From Methylorubrum aminovorans (GTDB taxonomy: Bacteria; Pseudomonadota; Alphaproteobacteria; Rhizobiales; Beijerinckiaceae): 64,000 bases of DNA. This document shows, piece by piece, positions 25,193-33,513 of this stretch; within the stretch, counting starts at the first letter, position 1, and each line of letters starts with the position of its first letter. A model generated the notes under the pieces. It saw nothing but the letters and a program-made list of their open reading frames with translations, had not been told where the DNA came from and ran no database searches. Made by a program: the position numbers and the translations under genes. The stretch lies in contig NZ_BPRC01000018.1 in assembly GCF_022179725.1 (NCBI RefSeq), positions 30,353-94,352 on the forward strand, in the 5' to 3' direction.

Positions 25193-25731
25193 TCGTCATC
25201 GAGCAACCCCAAGGCGGTGAGGATCGGCTTCCGCACCAGTTCCCGCCCCTTCACAAGCCCCTTGGAAAAGGCGCGGTCGTGGATCGCGAGGGCCCAGTGC
25301 ACGTCCTGGGGCCGCATCGTCCGCGGAACGTGGAACAGGATCCCGTCATCCTCGTCGCAGACCTCGTAGTGCCGGCCATCGCTCCAATCGAATTCGAGCG
25401 TCCGCCCGGCGTCCAGCGGTCCGACTGCCTCGACCGCCATGGCGAAGGTCACGCGGAGGTGGGCTTGATCGACGAGCTGCCGGGCCGAGACGATCTCGGC
25501 GCTCGTGCCACCGCGCCGCTTGACCTCTTGGACGCGCTGCTCGGCCTGCTGGAGCCAGCCGCGGGCCTGCTCCTCGGCGGTCAGCTCCAGGTACGTTGGC
25601 TCGGGCTCCGTCGGGACCGGGGTGTGGCCTTCGAGCAGGTTGTGCAGATCATAGTCGGAGAGGCCGGTCAGGGTGCAGCAGGCGAGGATGCCGGCGTGCG
25701 ACAGGCCAGGGGCCGGGGTGCAGAACAACAT
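25189..25731 (-). CDS. Hypothetical protein of the integrated element
   Basis: 180 residues from ATG at 25731 (MLFCTPAPGLSHAGILACC). Middle part is helical and charged (ELTAEEQARGWLQQAEQRVQEVKRRGG); the last 80 residues contain FDWSDGRHYEVCDEDDGILFHVPRTMRPQDVHWALAIHDR. No domain is recognised. The gene lies in a minus-strand run with similar spacing and GC. Confidence 0.55.
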   Translation of the reverse strand: MLFCTPAPGLSHAGILACCTLTGLSDYDLHNLLEGHTPVPTEPEPTYLELTAEEQARGWLQQAEQRVQEVKRRGGTSAEIVSARQLVDQAHLRVTFAMAVEAVGPLDAGRTLEFDWSDGRHYEVCDEDDGILFHVPRTMRPQDVHWALAIHDRAFSKGLVKGRELVRKPILTALGLLDDE

Positions 25732-25819
25732 AGGCGATCCTATCGGGTTGGGTCCTCTCACGAGGGAGGCGTGCCGGCCCTCGTCGGGACCGTTCTTGAA
25801 TCGAGCGGCCCGGAGAAGG

Positions 25820-25840
25820 GCCGGGGCTCGAGGCCCCGGC
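25820..25840 (-). terminator. Intrinsic terminator-like hairpin
   Basis: GCCGGGGC-TCGAG-GCCCCGGC just after the stop of the minus-strand gene at 25849; on that strand it is followed by a pyrimidine-rich CCTTCTCC. A very similar hairpin follows the gene at 26436. Confidence 0.55.
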
Positions 25841-25848
25841 TGTCGTCG

Positions 25849-26313
25849 TCAGGCCTGGGCGCGCCAGTCTGCGAGTTCGGCGTCGATCGCAGCGGCGACG
25901 GCCTTGCGCAGGGCCGGGCGGGCCTCGACGTCGTCGGACCAGTCGGCGTCCTCGGCGTAAGCGTCGATCGCGTTCTCGCCGGTCCAGCTGTCGAGGCTCG
26001 ACCCGTTGTCGATGCTCTCGCCGACGACCCCCAGGATTTCCTCGGCGATGTCGACGGCGTCCGCCTCGTCGGTCGTGCACTGGAGCGTCTGCGCCCCCAC
26101 GGTGATCTCGCTCCACTTGGCCGGCGCACCCGCGCTGAGGACCAGGTTGTGCAGGGTTTCCGTGGCCGGCACAGCGTCCCAGACCTCGGAGGCCGGCTTG
26201 CCGCTCGAGTTGCCCCAGCGCACCGCGTCGTCGATGGCCGCTTGGGCAGTCGTCCCAGCGCCGAAGATCGCGGTGCGGTGCTGGGCGGGGACGGCGATGA
26301 AGAACGTCGTCAC
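25849..26313 (-). CDS. Hypothetical acidic protein
   Basis: 154 residues from GTG at 26313 (product MTTFFIAVPAQHRTAIFGAG). The protein is acidic and Trp/Ala-rich, with a compact N-terminal half (TAQAAIDDAVRWGNSSGK) and a helical C-terminal end (KAVAAAIDAELADWRAQA). No known domain. Minus-strand neighbour of other small island genes, with its own downstream hairpin at 25820-25840. Confidence 0.55.
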   Translation of the reverse strand: MTTFFIAVPAQHRTAIFGAGTTAQAAIDDAVRWGNSSGKPASEVWDAVPATETLHNLVLSAGAPAKWSEITVGAQTLQCTTDEADAVDIAEEILGVVGESIDNGSSLDSWTGENAIDAYAEDADWSDDVEARPALRKAVAAAIDAELADWRAQA

Positions 26314-26408
26314 GTTGCTGTTTCCTGTGTTGCTGGCCCGGAGGGGGCGGGCTTGTCGTTGTTGGCCCCTCGTCGAGCCGCCTTGTCATGGAGGCGGCTG
26401 GAGGAAGG

Positions 26409-26428
26409 GCCGGGGCTGCTGCCCCGGC
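26409..26428 (-). terminator. Intrinsic terminator-like hairpin
   Basis: GCCGGGGC-TGCT-GCCCCGGC immediately after the minus-strand gene ending at 26436, followed on that strand by CCTTCCTCC. Same design as the hairpin at 25820-25840. Confidence 0.55.
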
Positions 26429-26435
26429 GGCTGGC

Positions 26436-26657
26436 TCAGAACGTCAGGTCCAGGGGCTCTCCGTGGAGGGGGAGGAGGACCTTGGGGAGGGGGCGGTCCC
26501 GGAACTCGGAGTCGGTGACCTGGCGCATCAGGGCGTCCCAGGCCTCGGCCGAGGGCTCCGTCCACTCGCCGGCGAGCTCGGGGAAGAAGCTGGGGAGGTC
26601 GAGGTCGAAGCTGAGGTCGAGGGCCTCCTTGGCGGCAGCGGCCGGAGGCTGGGTCAT
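26436..26657 (-). CDS. Small acidic hypothetical protein
   Basis: 73 residues from ATG at 26657, which has a good ribosome site (AAGGAG) 6-7 bases upstream. A longer frame from a TTG at 26702 would start inside the operator and is less likely. The product (LDLSFDLDLPSFFPELAGEW) is acidic with aromatic residues; no domain recognised. Two operators at 26695-26753 lie directly upstream, so this gene is probably repressor-controlled. Confidence 0.55.
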   Translation of the reverse strand: MTQPPAAAAKEALDLSFDLDLPSFFPELAGEWTEPSAEAWDALMRQVTDSEFRDRPLPKVLLPLHGEPLDLTF

Positions 26658-26694
26658 CGGGGGGCTCCTTGAGGGGAGACCTTCTGTCGCCTTG

Positions 26695-26712
26695 GTGAAC
26701 AAGATCGTTCAC
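26695..26712. promoter_or_regulatory. Operator copy 2: GTGAAC-AAGATC-GTTCAC
   Basis: Perfect inverted repeat identical in arms to copies 1 and 3, followed by TGAACCTTTGCCG. Located 38-55 bp upstream of the ATG at 26657, a position suited to promoter occlusion. Confidence 0.72.
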
Positions 26713-26735
26713 TGAACCTTTGCCGGCAAGTTTCA

Positions 26736-26753
26736 GTGAACTAATTCGTTCAC
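26736..26753. promoter_or_regulatory. Operator copy 3: GTGAAC-TAATTC-GTTCAC
   Basis: Third copy, 23 bp from copy 2 and overlapping the stop of the gene at 26750-27229. Two sites at this spacing suggest cooperative binding of a dimeric regulator. Confidence 0.72.
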
Positions 26754-27229
26754 CTCTCTTCGCGGGGCTTCGGGGTGGCGACGCCGATCGCGAAGGCGTT
26801 GCGCCACTTCTTCAAGAGCGCTGGATCGGCCTTGCCACGCTCAATACGATTGAGTGCTTTCGTCGCGAGATACGTCGAGCAGGTCGGCGCCTTCGACCAG
26901 CGCCACTGCTGAATCGCGTACGCCTGCCGGTCGAGGAGCGGGTCCGCGTAGATGCCCCTCTCGGGGATCGGCTCCATCCCGAGGATGTCGAGCATGTCTC
27001 CGGCGGGAGGCTCGCGCCCTTCGAGCACGGCCGCGAGGGTCTCCGGCGTGCAGCCGAGCTGGCCTGCCCAGACATCGACGCCTTCCGTCTCCGAGAGCGC
27101 TTCGATCATCACGAGGCGCAGCTCCTCCGCGGTTGGCTCGTAGTCCTCGTGACGGCCCGCCGCCTCATCCTGGAACTGCATGATGAGGCGGCGGGCCGAG
27201 TCGGGGTGGAACGGCATGTAGTCGGTCAC
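26750..27229 (-). CDS. Predicted DNA-binding regulator of the element
   Basis: 159 residues from a GTG at 27229 with an AGGAGAG ribosome site (alternative ATG at 27217). The protein begins MTDYMPFHPDSARR. A helix-turn-helix-like stretch lies at VDVWAGQLGCTPETLAAVLEGREPPAGDMLDILG, and the C-terminal part (YLATKALNRIERGKADPALLKKWRNAF) is basic and helical. Its 3' end overlaps operator copy 3, and it could be the protein that binds the GTGAAC-N6-GTTCAC sites (inference). Its start overlaps the stop of the 36-residue frame upstream. Confidence 0.6.
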   Translation of the reverse strand: MTDYMPFHPDSARRLIMQFQDEAAGRHEDYEPTAEELRLVMIEALSETEGVDVWAGQLGCTPETLAAVLEGREPPAGDMLDILGMEPIPERGIYADPLLDRQAYAIQQWRWSKAPTCSTYLATKALNRIERGKADPALLKKWRNAFAIGVATPKPREER

Positions 27230-27336
27230 GTCAGCTCTCCTAGTTGAGGGGGGGCAGCGGTTATCGAGGTCGGGTCGCGCATGCCGGCGACGCCGGCCCA
27301 TTCGGCTATCAGGGCGAATGCGAGGTAGTCGGGCAT
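27226..27336 (-). CDS. Small predicted peptide upstream of the regulator
   Basis: 36 residues from ATG at 27336; its TGA overlaps the GTG start of the next gene (GTGA). The start MPDYLAFALIAEWAGVAGM is hydrophobic and helical and resembles small phage-encoded peptides. It overlaps in another frame the 3' part of the HTH-like gene at 27309-27602, so one of the two must be wrong beyond about 27400 or they truly overlap. Modest support only. Confidence 0.35.
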   Translation of the reverse strand: MPDYLAFALIAEWAGVAGMRDPTSITAAPPQLGELT

Positions 27337-27602
27337 CCAGACGGAAAGCCACAGGAGCGGGTCCTCGTGCGGCTAGACGGGCGCCACGCCGACGGCCCAC
27401 GGACGACCGCCGAGATGAAGACCTCACGGGAGCGCCGCTCGCCGCGGTCGCGCTCGCGCAAGCCGAGCTGCTCGGATAGGTACCGAACAGCATGCTCACC
27501 GACCCCGACCGCGCGGGCGACCGCAGGGTAGCTCTCCCCTGCCGTGAAGCGGCGCCGCAGCTCCGCGGCGGGCATTCTGAATTCGGGCCACATTCTCTCC
27601 AC
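27309..27602 (-). CDS. HTH-like small protein (N-terminal half convincing)
   Basis: 97 residues from ATG at 27602. The first 55 residues (ELRRRFTAGESYPAVARAVGVGEHAVRYLSEQLGL) form a clear helix-turn-helix pattern of the resolvase/sigma-like sort. The last 35 residues are Arg/Ser/Pro-rich and look out of frame, so the gene may be truncated by a frameshift near 27400. Probable element regulator. Confidence 0.45.
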   Translation of the reverse strand: MERMWPEFRMPAAELRRRFTAGESYPAVARAVGVGEHAVRYLSEQLGLRERDRGERRSREVFISAVVRGPSAWRPSSRTRTRSCGFPSGCPTTSHSP

Positions 27603-27865
27603 CCCTCGATTGATCGCCCTGCAGGATTCGCTTGGCTCTTCTGCCGACGAGGGTATACTGGGTCCAAAGATGGGTCGTGGTCAACTAACGCGTGAAGGGA
27701 TGATTGCCGATAGGTGAATCAATCAGCTTGAGCCCAAGCCAGGCGGTGCGGGTGGTCCTGCGGGCCGGGACGACCGTGCGCCGCGTGGATACTTGCATGT
27801 GACGCACGCACGCTCTGGGCAGAGGGGACGGCATCGGGCCGATTCCCCGCCAGAGAACCGATCAC

Positions 27866-28708
27866 ATGAACTTCTTCGCCCGCCTCTTCGCCTCGATCGC
27901 CCGCGCCATGAGCGGCGCCTGGCACTTCATGTCGGACGCCTTCGAGGAGGCGGTCTCCCCCGCCACCCGACGCCTGCCCTGGCTCCGGGACCGCGCCCGC
28001 GCCGCCGGCCGCCTCGCCGGCCAGGGCGCCTCCGTCGCCGCGGACGCCGCGGCGGTGACCGCCGAGGTCGCGCTGAAGGCGCCCGGCGCCGTCGCCCGCG
28101 AGCTCGGATCGGTCGTCGGCTCGATGCTCCCGTCGCCCCAGATCAGCGGCCGGGCCTTGGCCGAGGGCGCTGCGGTCACAGACGACGAACTCAAGCGCAT
28201 CGCGGAGGCGGCCGGCAACGACGACGGCTTCTTCGAGCGGCAGCGCCCCCGGGTCGGCCATGGGCACTTCCTGCAGCACGCGGTTGAGGCGTACCGCGAC
28301 GGCGGCGTGAAGGCGCTCGCTCCCCATATCCAGTGGATCTCGGAGCCCGCGGCCGAGTGGATCTGCGAGCTCTCGCACCTGCAGATCGAGACGGCTCTCG
28401 CGATGGCGCCGGACGCCCTGAAGCGGCACGTGATGCCCGAGAAGGCGTCGGATGTCTCGCCTCTCCTGCCCACACTGCTGCCGGTCGGCCCGGCGCCAAA
28501 GGTCGATCCCACCTTGGTCACCGAGGAGATGAAAGCCGACATTCTCGCGAGGGCCAAGCGCAGCATGGCCAGTGACCGGGCGGGCGTGGCCGAGATGATG
28601 AAGCGCGGACCCTCCGCCACGCCGGCCCGCCCGGAGCCCCGCTTCGACGGGACCGCGGACGAGATGCCTCGGTACGCCCGAGGCTACCGCCCGCGGGGCA
28701 CCTACTGA
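27866..28708 (+). CDS. Hypothetical protein with amphipathic N-terminus
   Basis: 280 residues from ATG at 27866. The N-terminus (MNFFARLFASIARAMSGAWHFM) is amphipathic and could associate with membrane. An Ala-rich helical region follows (ASVAADAAAVTAEVALKAPGA), then a compact domain around residues 95-190 (AAVTDDELKRIAEAAG...HIQWISEPAAEWICELSHLQIETALAMAP), and a disordered Pro/Arg tail. No domain recognised. It is the only plus-strand gene between the metallophosphoesterase and the restriction-modification pair, and it ends at a strong terminator. Confidence 0.6.
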   Translation: MNFFARLFASIARAMSGAWHFMSDAFEEAVSPATRRLPWLRDRARAAGRLAGQGASVAADAAAVTAEVALKAPGAVARELGSVVGSMLPSPQISGRALAEGAAVTDDELKRIAEAAGNDDGFFERQRPRVGHGHFLQHAVEAYRDGGVKALAPHIQWISEPAAEWICELSHLQIETALAMAPDALKRHVMPEKASDVSPLLPTLLPVGPAPKVDPTLVTEEMKADILARAKRSMASDRAGVAEMMKRGPSATPARPEPRFDGTADEMPRYARGYRPRGTY

Positions 28709-28734
28709 ACCATCCAGAGATTCCTGAACGAGAA

Positions 28735-28769
28735 GGGCCCGCCGGGATGACCGGCGGGCCCTTTCCTTT
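28735..28769 (+). terminator. Rho-independent terminator
   Basis: Perfect 11-bp stem GGGCCCGCCGG-GATGA-CCGGCGGGCCC at 28735-28761 followed by TTTCCTTT. It is placed 27 bp after the stop of the 280-residue gene and also ahead of the converging coiled-coil gene. Confidence 0.85.
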
Positions 28770-28787
28770 GCGCGGCCCCCCGGCCTG

Positions 28788-29120
28788 TCAGGCGACGCCG
28801 CAGATCTCCTTCAGCCCGGCGGTCAGGCTTCGCTCGGCGCGGAGAGCCTCGCGGAGCAGCCGGATCTCGCGCTTCGCTCCCGCAGCCTCCTCCTCGGCCT
28901 CAGCGGCGCGGGCCTCGGCGGCGGCCGCTCGGCGCAGGGCGGCGACCTGACCGAGCCGAGCCTCCCGAAGGCGGGCGGCGACGTCGGCGACGGCGTTCGT
29001 CTCGCGGCGCTGCTCGCGCTTGATGTCGGCCATGGCGCGCTGGACCCCGAGGTGGGCGAACGCGCCGACCATGCCGAGGCGGCTGCCTGCGTCGAGGCTG
29101 ATGTCGGTCGCGATGCTCAT
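28788..29120 (-). CDS. Coiled-coil hypothetical protein
   Basis: 110 residues from ATG at 29120. Residues about 30-100 are almost continuous Ala/Arg/Glu heptads (ADVAARLREARLGQVAALRRAAAAEARAAEAEEEA), predicted as a long coiled coil. No catalytic motif. Typical of small phage or island structural/accessory proteins; function unknown. Confidence 0.6.
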   Translation of the reverse strand: MSIATDISLDAGSRLGMVGAFAHLGVQRAMADIKREQRRETNAVADVAARLREARLGQVAALRRAAAAEARAAEAEEEAAGAKREIRLLREALRAERSLTAGLKEICGVA

Positions 29121-29616
29121 AGGGTGTCTCCGTGTCTGGGGTGAGCTCAGGAGAATCTAGGGGGACTCCGCGGTCAACGGGGTGACGCAGGGGACGGTTA
29201 AGGCATCCCTGGCCGCCGGAGCCCGCGGAAGGCCCCGCAGGCCGACGTCAGGCGCACGTCGGCCCGCTGTCGGACCGACGTCGGCCCGTGTGCGCCTTCC
29301 AGCGTAAGAGAAAAATAAGAATGCTTAAGCGACTCTCGCGACTCAATAAAAGGCGGATTTTTGGCCTTAGTGAGTTCGTGGGAGAATCGTTACACAGTTT
29401 TTTAGGGTATTCCCGCCCCATCCCGAGAGCCCCCTCAGTACCGGCGGGATCGGCCGCCCTACCCGGCTCTGATAACCTTGTGGATATGGTCGGATCCAGA
29501 TGCGGTCGTGCGGCCTATTATCGGGGCGATTGAAATTCACTCCGAAGTCTGTCCCCCCGTTACTCATATAGAATGAAACGAAAGTCTCAACGATTTTTGG
29601 GTGGAGCGCGTGCGCC
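29121..29616. other. Intergenic region with compound repeats and an AT-rich stretch
   Basis: About 500 bp. The left part holds nested repeats at 29251-29296. From 29300 to 29600 the DNA is notably AT-richer than its surroundings (AGAAAAATAAGAATGCTTAAG), suggesting promoters or a replication/transfer region. No coding frame is convincing. Confidence 0.5.
29251..29296. repeat. Nested direct and inverted repeats
   Basis: ACGTCGGCCCG occurs twice (29256-29266 and 29278-29288), flanked by GGCGCAC (29251-29257) and its inverse GTGCGCC (29290-29296), with GTCGG-A-CCGAC in the centre. The arrangement can fold into alternative hairpins or act as paired protein-binding sites. Confidence 0.6.
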
Positions 29617-29841
29617 CTATACTGTGCACGTGCTCCGCCCTCCCCCCTGTGCTTCAGGCAGCTGATAGCGGACAGCGATGTCGATGCCCGAAAGATTTGC
29701 GTCCTGCGTCTGGGGGCAGATGCGGGCGAAGCTGTCCCCGACGGCGATCGCCAGGTTGGCGTTCGTCTGCATCAGGAACGTGCCGTTCTTCGATCCGGCC
29801 GCGAAGATTATGCTGGTGATGACGAGATTGTTCACGGTCAT
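29617..29841 (-). CDS. Possible small hypothetical protein
   Basis: 74 residues (MTVNNLVITSIIFAAGSKNG). Composition is normal for a globular beta-rich protein (NLAIAVGDSFARICPQTQDANLSGIDIAVRYQL), unlike the surrounding shadow frames. No domain recognised and no clear ribosome site. It may be the surviving end of a larger phage gene whose upstream parts (to 30170) are broken. Confidence 0.35.
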   Translation of the reverse strand: MTVNNLVITSIIFAAGSKNGTFLMQTNANLAIAVGDSFARICPQTQDANLSGIDIAVRYQLPEAQGGGRSTCTV

Positions 29842-29849
29842 CGGGATCG

Positions 29850-30170
29850 GGCCTCCGCCGCCGGGGCCACGTCGCAGTAGGCGACCGTGCCATAAAACTT
29901 GGGACGAACCGGCCCTTGCGGGCGAACCGGCGGCGGCAGAGCCAGCTGGACGCGGCCGGCTTGCCGAAAGCGGCGTAGGTGATCTCGTCCGTGCCCTCCG
30001 GCGCGTTGTAGCTGTGCTGGGTCAATCTATGACGACGCCGGTCAGGGCGAACTGGACCGCCCGCGGGAAGCGGGTGAGGCCGAAGCTCTGGAAAGCCTGC
30101 GCTTCGCGCTCCGCCTCGGCCACGTCGACCCGCACCGCCAGCGACACCTGCACCCCCTATGGGAAAAATA
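29850..30170 (-). pseudogene. Degenerate phage-like fragments
   Basis: Two short stretches look protein-like but are in different frames and lack proper starts or ends: one reads YNAPEGTDEITYAAFGKP (around 29960-30020) and one reads VDVAEAEREAQAFQSFGL ending in a stop near 30025. The second resembles the start of a phage tail-type protein. Together they suggest a remnant of phage structural genes. Confidence 0.3.
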
Positions 30171-30322
30171 GCCGCCGGAGTTTCCTCGACGGCGGCCTCA
30201 CAGTTCCAGTCACATTGATTCGCTAAGCGAGGCTCCGTGCCAGTTCGGATTCCAGCAAATGCGCCGTGAACAACAAGAGTCTTGGGAGCCACGCGGACCG
30301 ACCTCCGCGTCGCACCATGGCC

Positions 30323-30688
30323 CTAGGCCGCGGGGGCGGCGGGCCGGGTCAGAGCGGCGCCAAGTCGCTCCCTGATCGCAGCCTCAGCCTCGGGCACATC
30401 GGAGCCGAGCGCGTGGCGGGCGATGCGGATGACGTCGCCGACCGGCACCGCCGGTGAGCGCTGGCCGGTCTCTTCGCGCAGCTGGCGGTGGCGCTCGACC
30501 ATCGCGTCCACCAGCGCGTCGGCGACGCCGAGGCGGGCGCGCAGGGCCTCGGCCTCGGCCGCGGCGGCCTGCAGTGCGAGGCGCTCGGCGTTGCGCCGGT
30601 CGCGCGACGCCTGAGCCCGGCGACGGGCCCCGGCCATGCGGCGGGCGCGGCGGGTAGAGGGGTGGGTCTCGGTGGGCTGGTGGGGCAC
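30323..30688 (-). CDS. Coiled-coil hypothetical protein
   Basis: 121 residues from GTG at 30688 with GGAG eight bases upstream; a longer frame to 30760 adds a doubtful extension. An N-terminal basic segment (STRRARRMAGARRRAQASRDRR) leads into an Ala/Glu/Leu heptad region and a small C-terminal domain (VPVGDVIRIARHALGSDVPEAEAAIRERLG). No known family. Likely a small island gene. Confidence 0.5.
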   Translation of the reverse strand: MPHQPTETHPSTRRARRMAGARRRAQASRDRRNAERLALQAAAAEAEALRARLGVADALVDAMVERHRQLREETGQRSPAVPVGDVIRIARHALGSDVPEAEAAIRERLGAALTRPAAPAA

Positions 30689-31080
30689 GTGCGGATCTCC
30701 AAGCGTGACGTACGCAGGGATCCTCGGCCTGCGCCTAGCAAGGATCAACGGCCGGGGCACGTGCGGCCCGTGGAGTTAGACCCGTTTGATTTCGTCATGA
30801 GTGCAGGTCGACCGGCGCGCGGCGATCGAGATCTTGGACGAGGCGTTGGCGCGGCTCAACGTGGCCGAGGCGGAGATGGCGCATGCGAGAGCGCTTGGCG
30901 CGGCTTGAGGAACGGGACGCCGGTATCCGGACGCGTCCCGCGATGCGACATGACGATCTTATACCGACGCAACTGGAGGATCTTAGGGATAGACGGTGAA
31001 AACCCTCGTCGCGTCCCGAGGGTCCGCAGAGGGTGGGGCACGATCGCGCGGCCCGGCCCGCGCGACCGCTTAAGACCCAA

Positions 31081-33513
31081 TCACGCCGCGATCGCCCTAT
31101 CCTCGACGAAGGTCCTCGGATCCCAGCGGTGGGTGGTCTGGCCGATGGCATTGCGTCCCAGTTCGATGACGTAGAGGCGATCGCCCTCGAAGGCCGGGCT
31201 GAGTTCGAGCGCCAGATAGTCGAAAAGCGATCGCTCGTGGACGGCGATGACGACCTGACGCCTCATCTGCTTGGAGAAGGTCCTCAACAGAGCGGCGAAC
31301 TGGGCGATGTGCACCTCGTCCATGCTCTGCACGGGATCGTCGATCACCAGGCACGGCAGCCTCGCGTCCACCGATAGATGGAGAGCCAGGAAAAGCGTCA
31401 GGGCGGCGGTGTTCAGATTCCCGGCGCTCAGCATCGCCTGAGGATTGCCGCCCTTTCCCCCCTGGCGGTGATGCGTCTCCAGGACGGCTTCGATCTCCGT
31501 TCCGGCGCCCTCGGGAATGGCGAAGGCTGGAATGAACGGCTCCTCGGGTGCGAGACGGACGAAAAGGTCCCGCCAGATGGCGTTGAGCTCGTCGTTGAAT
31601 GCCTTCCGGACGACGCGGCCTCTCGCTTCGCGCGTCTGCCTCATGAGATCCTTGGCGAGTTCGATGAGCTTGTCAGCCTCGTCCTTCCTGCGCCGCAGCG
31701 CCAGAAGTGTTTTCTCGACCTCGTCCCGTCGGACCTTCCGATCGGCGATTTTGCGCGTCAGGGCGATGAGGGACGCCACCGTGTCGGCCGCTTGCCTGCG
31801 CGCGCGCTGGCGCTCGTTCAGCGCCGCCTCTCGCTCCTCGATCCGCGTTCTCACGCGCACGAGGAGCTCTGACGTCGGCACCCCGTCGAGGGAGGGCCCG
31901 TCCAACTGCTGCCACAAACCGTCTAGCTTGTCGCGTAGCGTGAGCACGGCCTGTTCAGCGTTGCGCATGGCGGCCAGGGCGCCGGCGACACGCGCCACCT
32001 CGCTGCGACAGCGATCGCCGTCCTGCATCAGAGGCATCGCATCGCCAAGCTGGCGCGAGACCTCCCCAAGATCCGCCGCCCGCGCCTTCGCCCGGCTCAG
32101 GTCGGGCTCCGGCAGAAGCTGGGACTGTGTCGTCGCCAGCTGGCGTTCGAGTTGAGCGGCGGCGGTTACGGTGTTACCGTGATCCTTCGCGAGCGACTGC
32201 AAGCGTCCGGCCTGTTCCACGAGGCGACCGATCTTGGCCGAGAGATGCGCCGCCAGCGATGTGCCGCCGAAGTCCCGATCGCAGACGGGACAGGTATCGC
32301 CGTGGATGTGCGAGGCGAGTTCGGACAACGCCTTGGCATAGGCCTCGTTCGTTCCGGATGCCTCGTTGATCTGACTGTCTAGCCGAGCGATGCGCGTGCG
32401 CGCCTCCTGAAGCTCCCGCGTAAGGGCGTCCCGACGCTCCAGGCCCGCCTCATGGGCGCCGAGCACACCTTCGAGGCGCCTCAGGTCGGTCTCGGCGCGC
32501 GCGCCGAACGATCGGGCGCGCTCGGCATAACCGCTCTCGCCCGACAGGGCGAAGTCCGCGAACAGGGTCCCGGAACGGCCGAGCAGCTCCTCGATGCGCT
32601 CGCCATCGCGTCCTGTCCAGGCGTCTAACGCGACCCGCGCGCGCTGTCCCTCGGCCTCCAGCGTTTCTCGTTCGGCGATCCCGGGAACGGTGCTTGCCTG
32701 TTTCCAGACCATCTCGGAGACATCGACCTCCCGCCTCGCTCGGACGAGTTCGGTTAGTGCCGCTTCCTCCACATCGAGCGCCAACGATCGGCCGAGATCC
32801 TGGAGGTTCGCGGAATCGTCCCCGAGCGTCGTCTCGGGGAACGACGCGTCGACGAGCGACATGCGCTCGCGCAGCTCGCCTCGGAGCGCCGAGAGGCTGG
32901 CCGAGGCTTCGAGGGCCTCGCGGTCGATCTCCGCCAGGACCTTCTCCTGCAAGGGGATGTCCTCCCGGACCTTCCCATAGGCCGGGACCGGTCCCTTCAG
33001 GCGGGAGATGTGTCCAGCGGAACCGAGGCCGTTGATGATCGCCTCCATGCGATCCAGCCCGAGTAGTTCCTTGACGAAGCGTGTGAGGGGCGATTGCGAC
33101 TTCCGTTCGGTGTGCTGGTAGATCTCAAGCAGACGTCCGAGCGTCGACTGCGCCAGATAGCTTCGCTCGCTGAAGAAGGCGGCATCCGCCGCGCCGAGGA
33201 TCGGATCGCCCGTCACACCCCGGGCCGTAACCCTAATATCGCCGGTTCGAATGGTTCCGTCGAGGGCGGCCACGTCGAGACGCACCCGTCCGAACTCCCG
33301 GTCACGGTGGGGCAGGTAGGCGAGATAATCGGGTTCGGCACGGGACAGCGAAGGCACTGCACCGGTGAGCGCCAACTCGATGGCCGACAGGAGGCTCGTC
33401 TTGCCGGCGCCGTTCGGTCCGTGGATCAGCACGATCGGCGCATCCAGCGAGACGTTGACCTCGCCGGCGATGCTGCGGAAGTTCTCGACGTGGAGGGACT
33501 TCAACCAAGTCAT
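31081..33513 (-). CDS. SMC/Rad50-like ATPase of a Lamassu-type (ABC-3C) defence system (LmuB-like)
   Basis: 810 residues from ATG at 33513; the longer open frame to 34089 is an artefact of a frameshift in the upstream gene. Walker A HGPNGAGKTS is at residues 31-40, a zinc-hook-type CPVC at 408-411 lies in the middle of two coiled-coil arms (about 190-400 and 420-640), and the ABC signature LSAGNLNTAALTL (from 695) and Walker B PCLVIDDP (about 720-727) close the head domain. This layout is that of LmuB/DdmC ATPases, which sense phage or plasmid DNA and release an effector. The ATG overlaps the TGA of the middle gene (ATGA), tying it to the three-gene operon 35830-31081. This gene itself looks intact. 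Confidence 0.87.
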   Translation of the reverse strand: MTWLKSLHVENFRSIAGEVNVSLDAPIVLIHGPNGAGKTSLLSAIELALTGAVPSLSRAEPDYLAYLPHRDREFGRVRLDVAALDGTIRTGDIRVTARGVTGDPILGAADAAFFSERSYLAQSTLGRLLEIYQHTERKSQSPLTRFVKELLGLDRMEAIINGLGSAGHISRLKGPVPAYGKVREDIPLQEKVLAEIDREALEASASLSALRGELRERMSLVDASFPETTLGDDSANLQDLGRSLALDVEEAALTELVRARREVDVSEMVWKQASTVPGIAERETLEAEGQRARVALDAWTGRDGERIEELLGRSGTLFADFALSGESGYAERARSFGARAETDLRRLEGVLGAHEAGLERRDALTRELQEARTRIARLDSQINEASGTNEAYAKALSELASHIHGDTCPVCDRDFGGTSLAAHLSAKIGRLVEQAGRLQSLAKDHGNTVTAAAQLERQLATTQSQLLPEPDLSRAKARAADLGEVSRQLGDAMPLMQDGDRCRSEVARVAGALAAMRNAEQAVLTLRDKLDGLWQQLDGPSLDGVPTSELLVRVRTRIEEREAALNERQRARRQAADTVASLIALTRKIADRKVRRDEVEKTLLALRRRKDEADKLIELAKDLMRQTREARGRVVRKAFNDELNAIWRDLFVRLAPEEPFIPAFAIPEGAGTEIEAVLETHHRQGGKGGNPQAMLSAGNLNTAALTLFLALHLSVDARLPCLVIDDPVQSMDEVHIAQFAALLRTFSKQMRRQVVIAVHERSLFDYLALELSPAFEGDRLYVIELGRNAIGQTTHRWDPRTFVEDRAIAA

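Noticed and set aside
30801..30908. 35-residue plus-strand frame (AAIEILDEALARLNVAEAEM)
   Set aside because: Protein-like but very short, with no ribosome site and no neighbour support; may be a relic.
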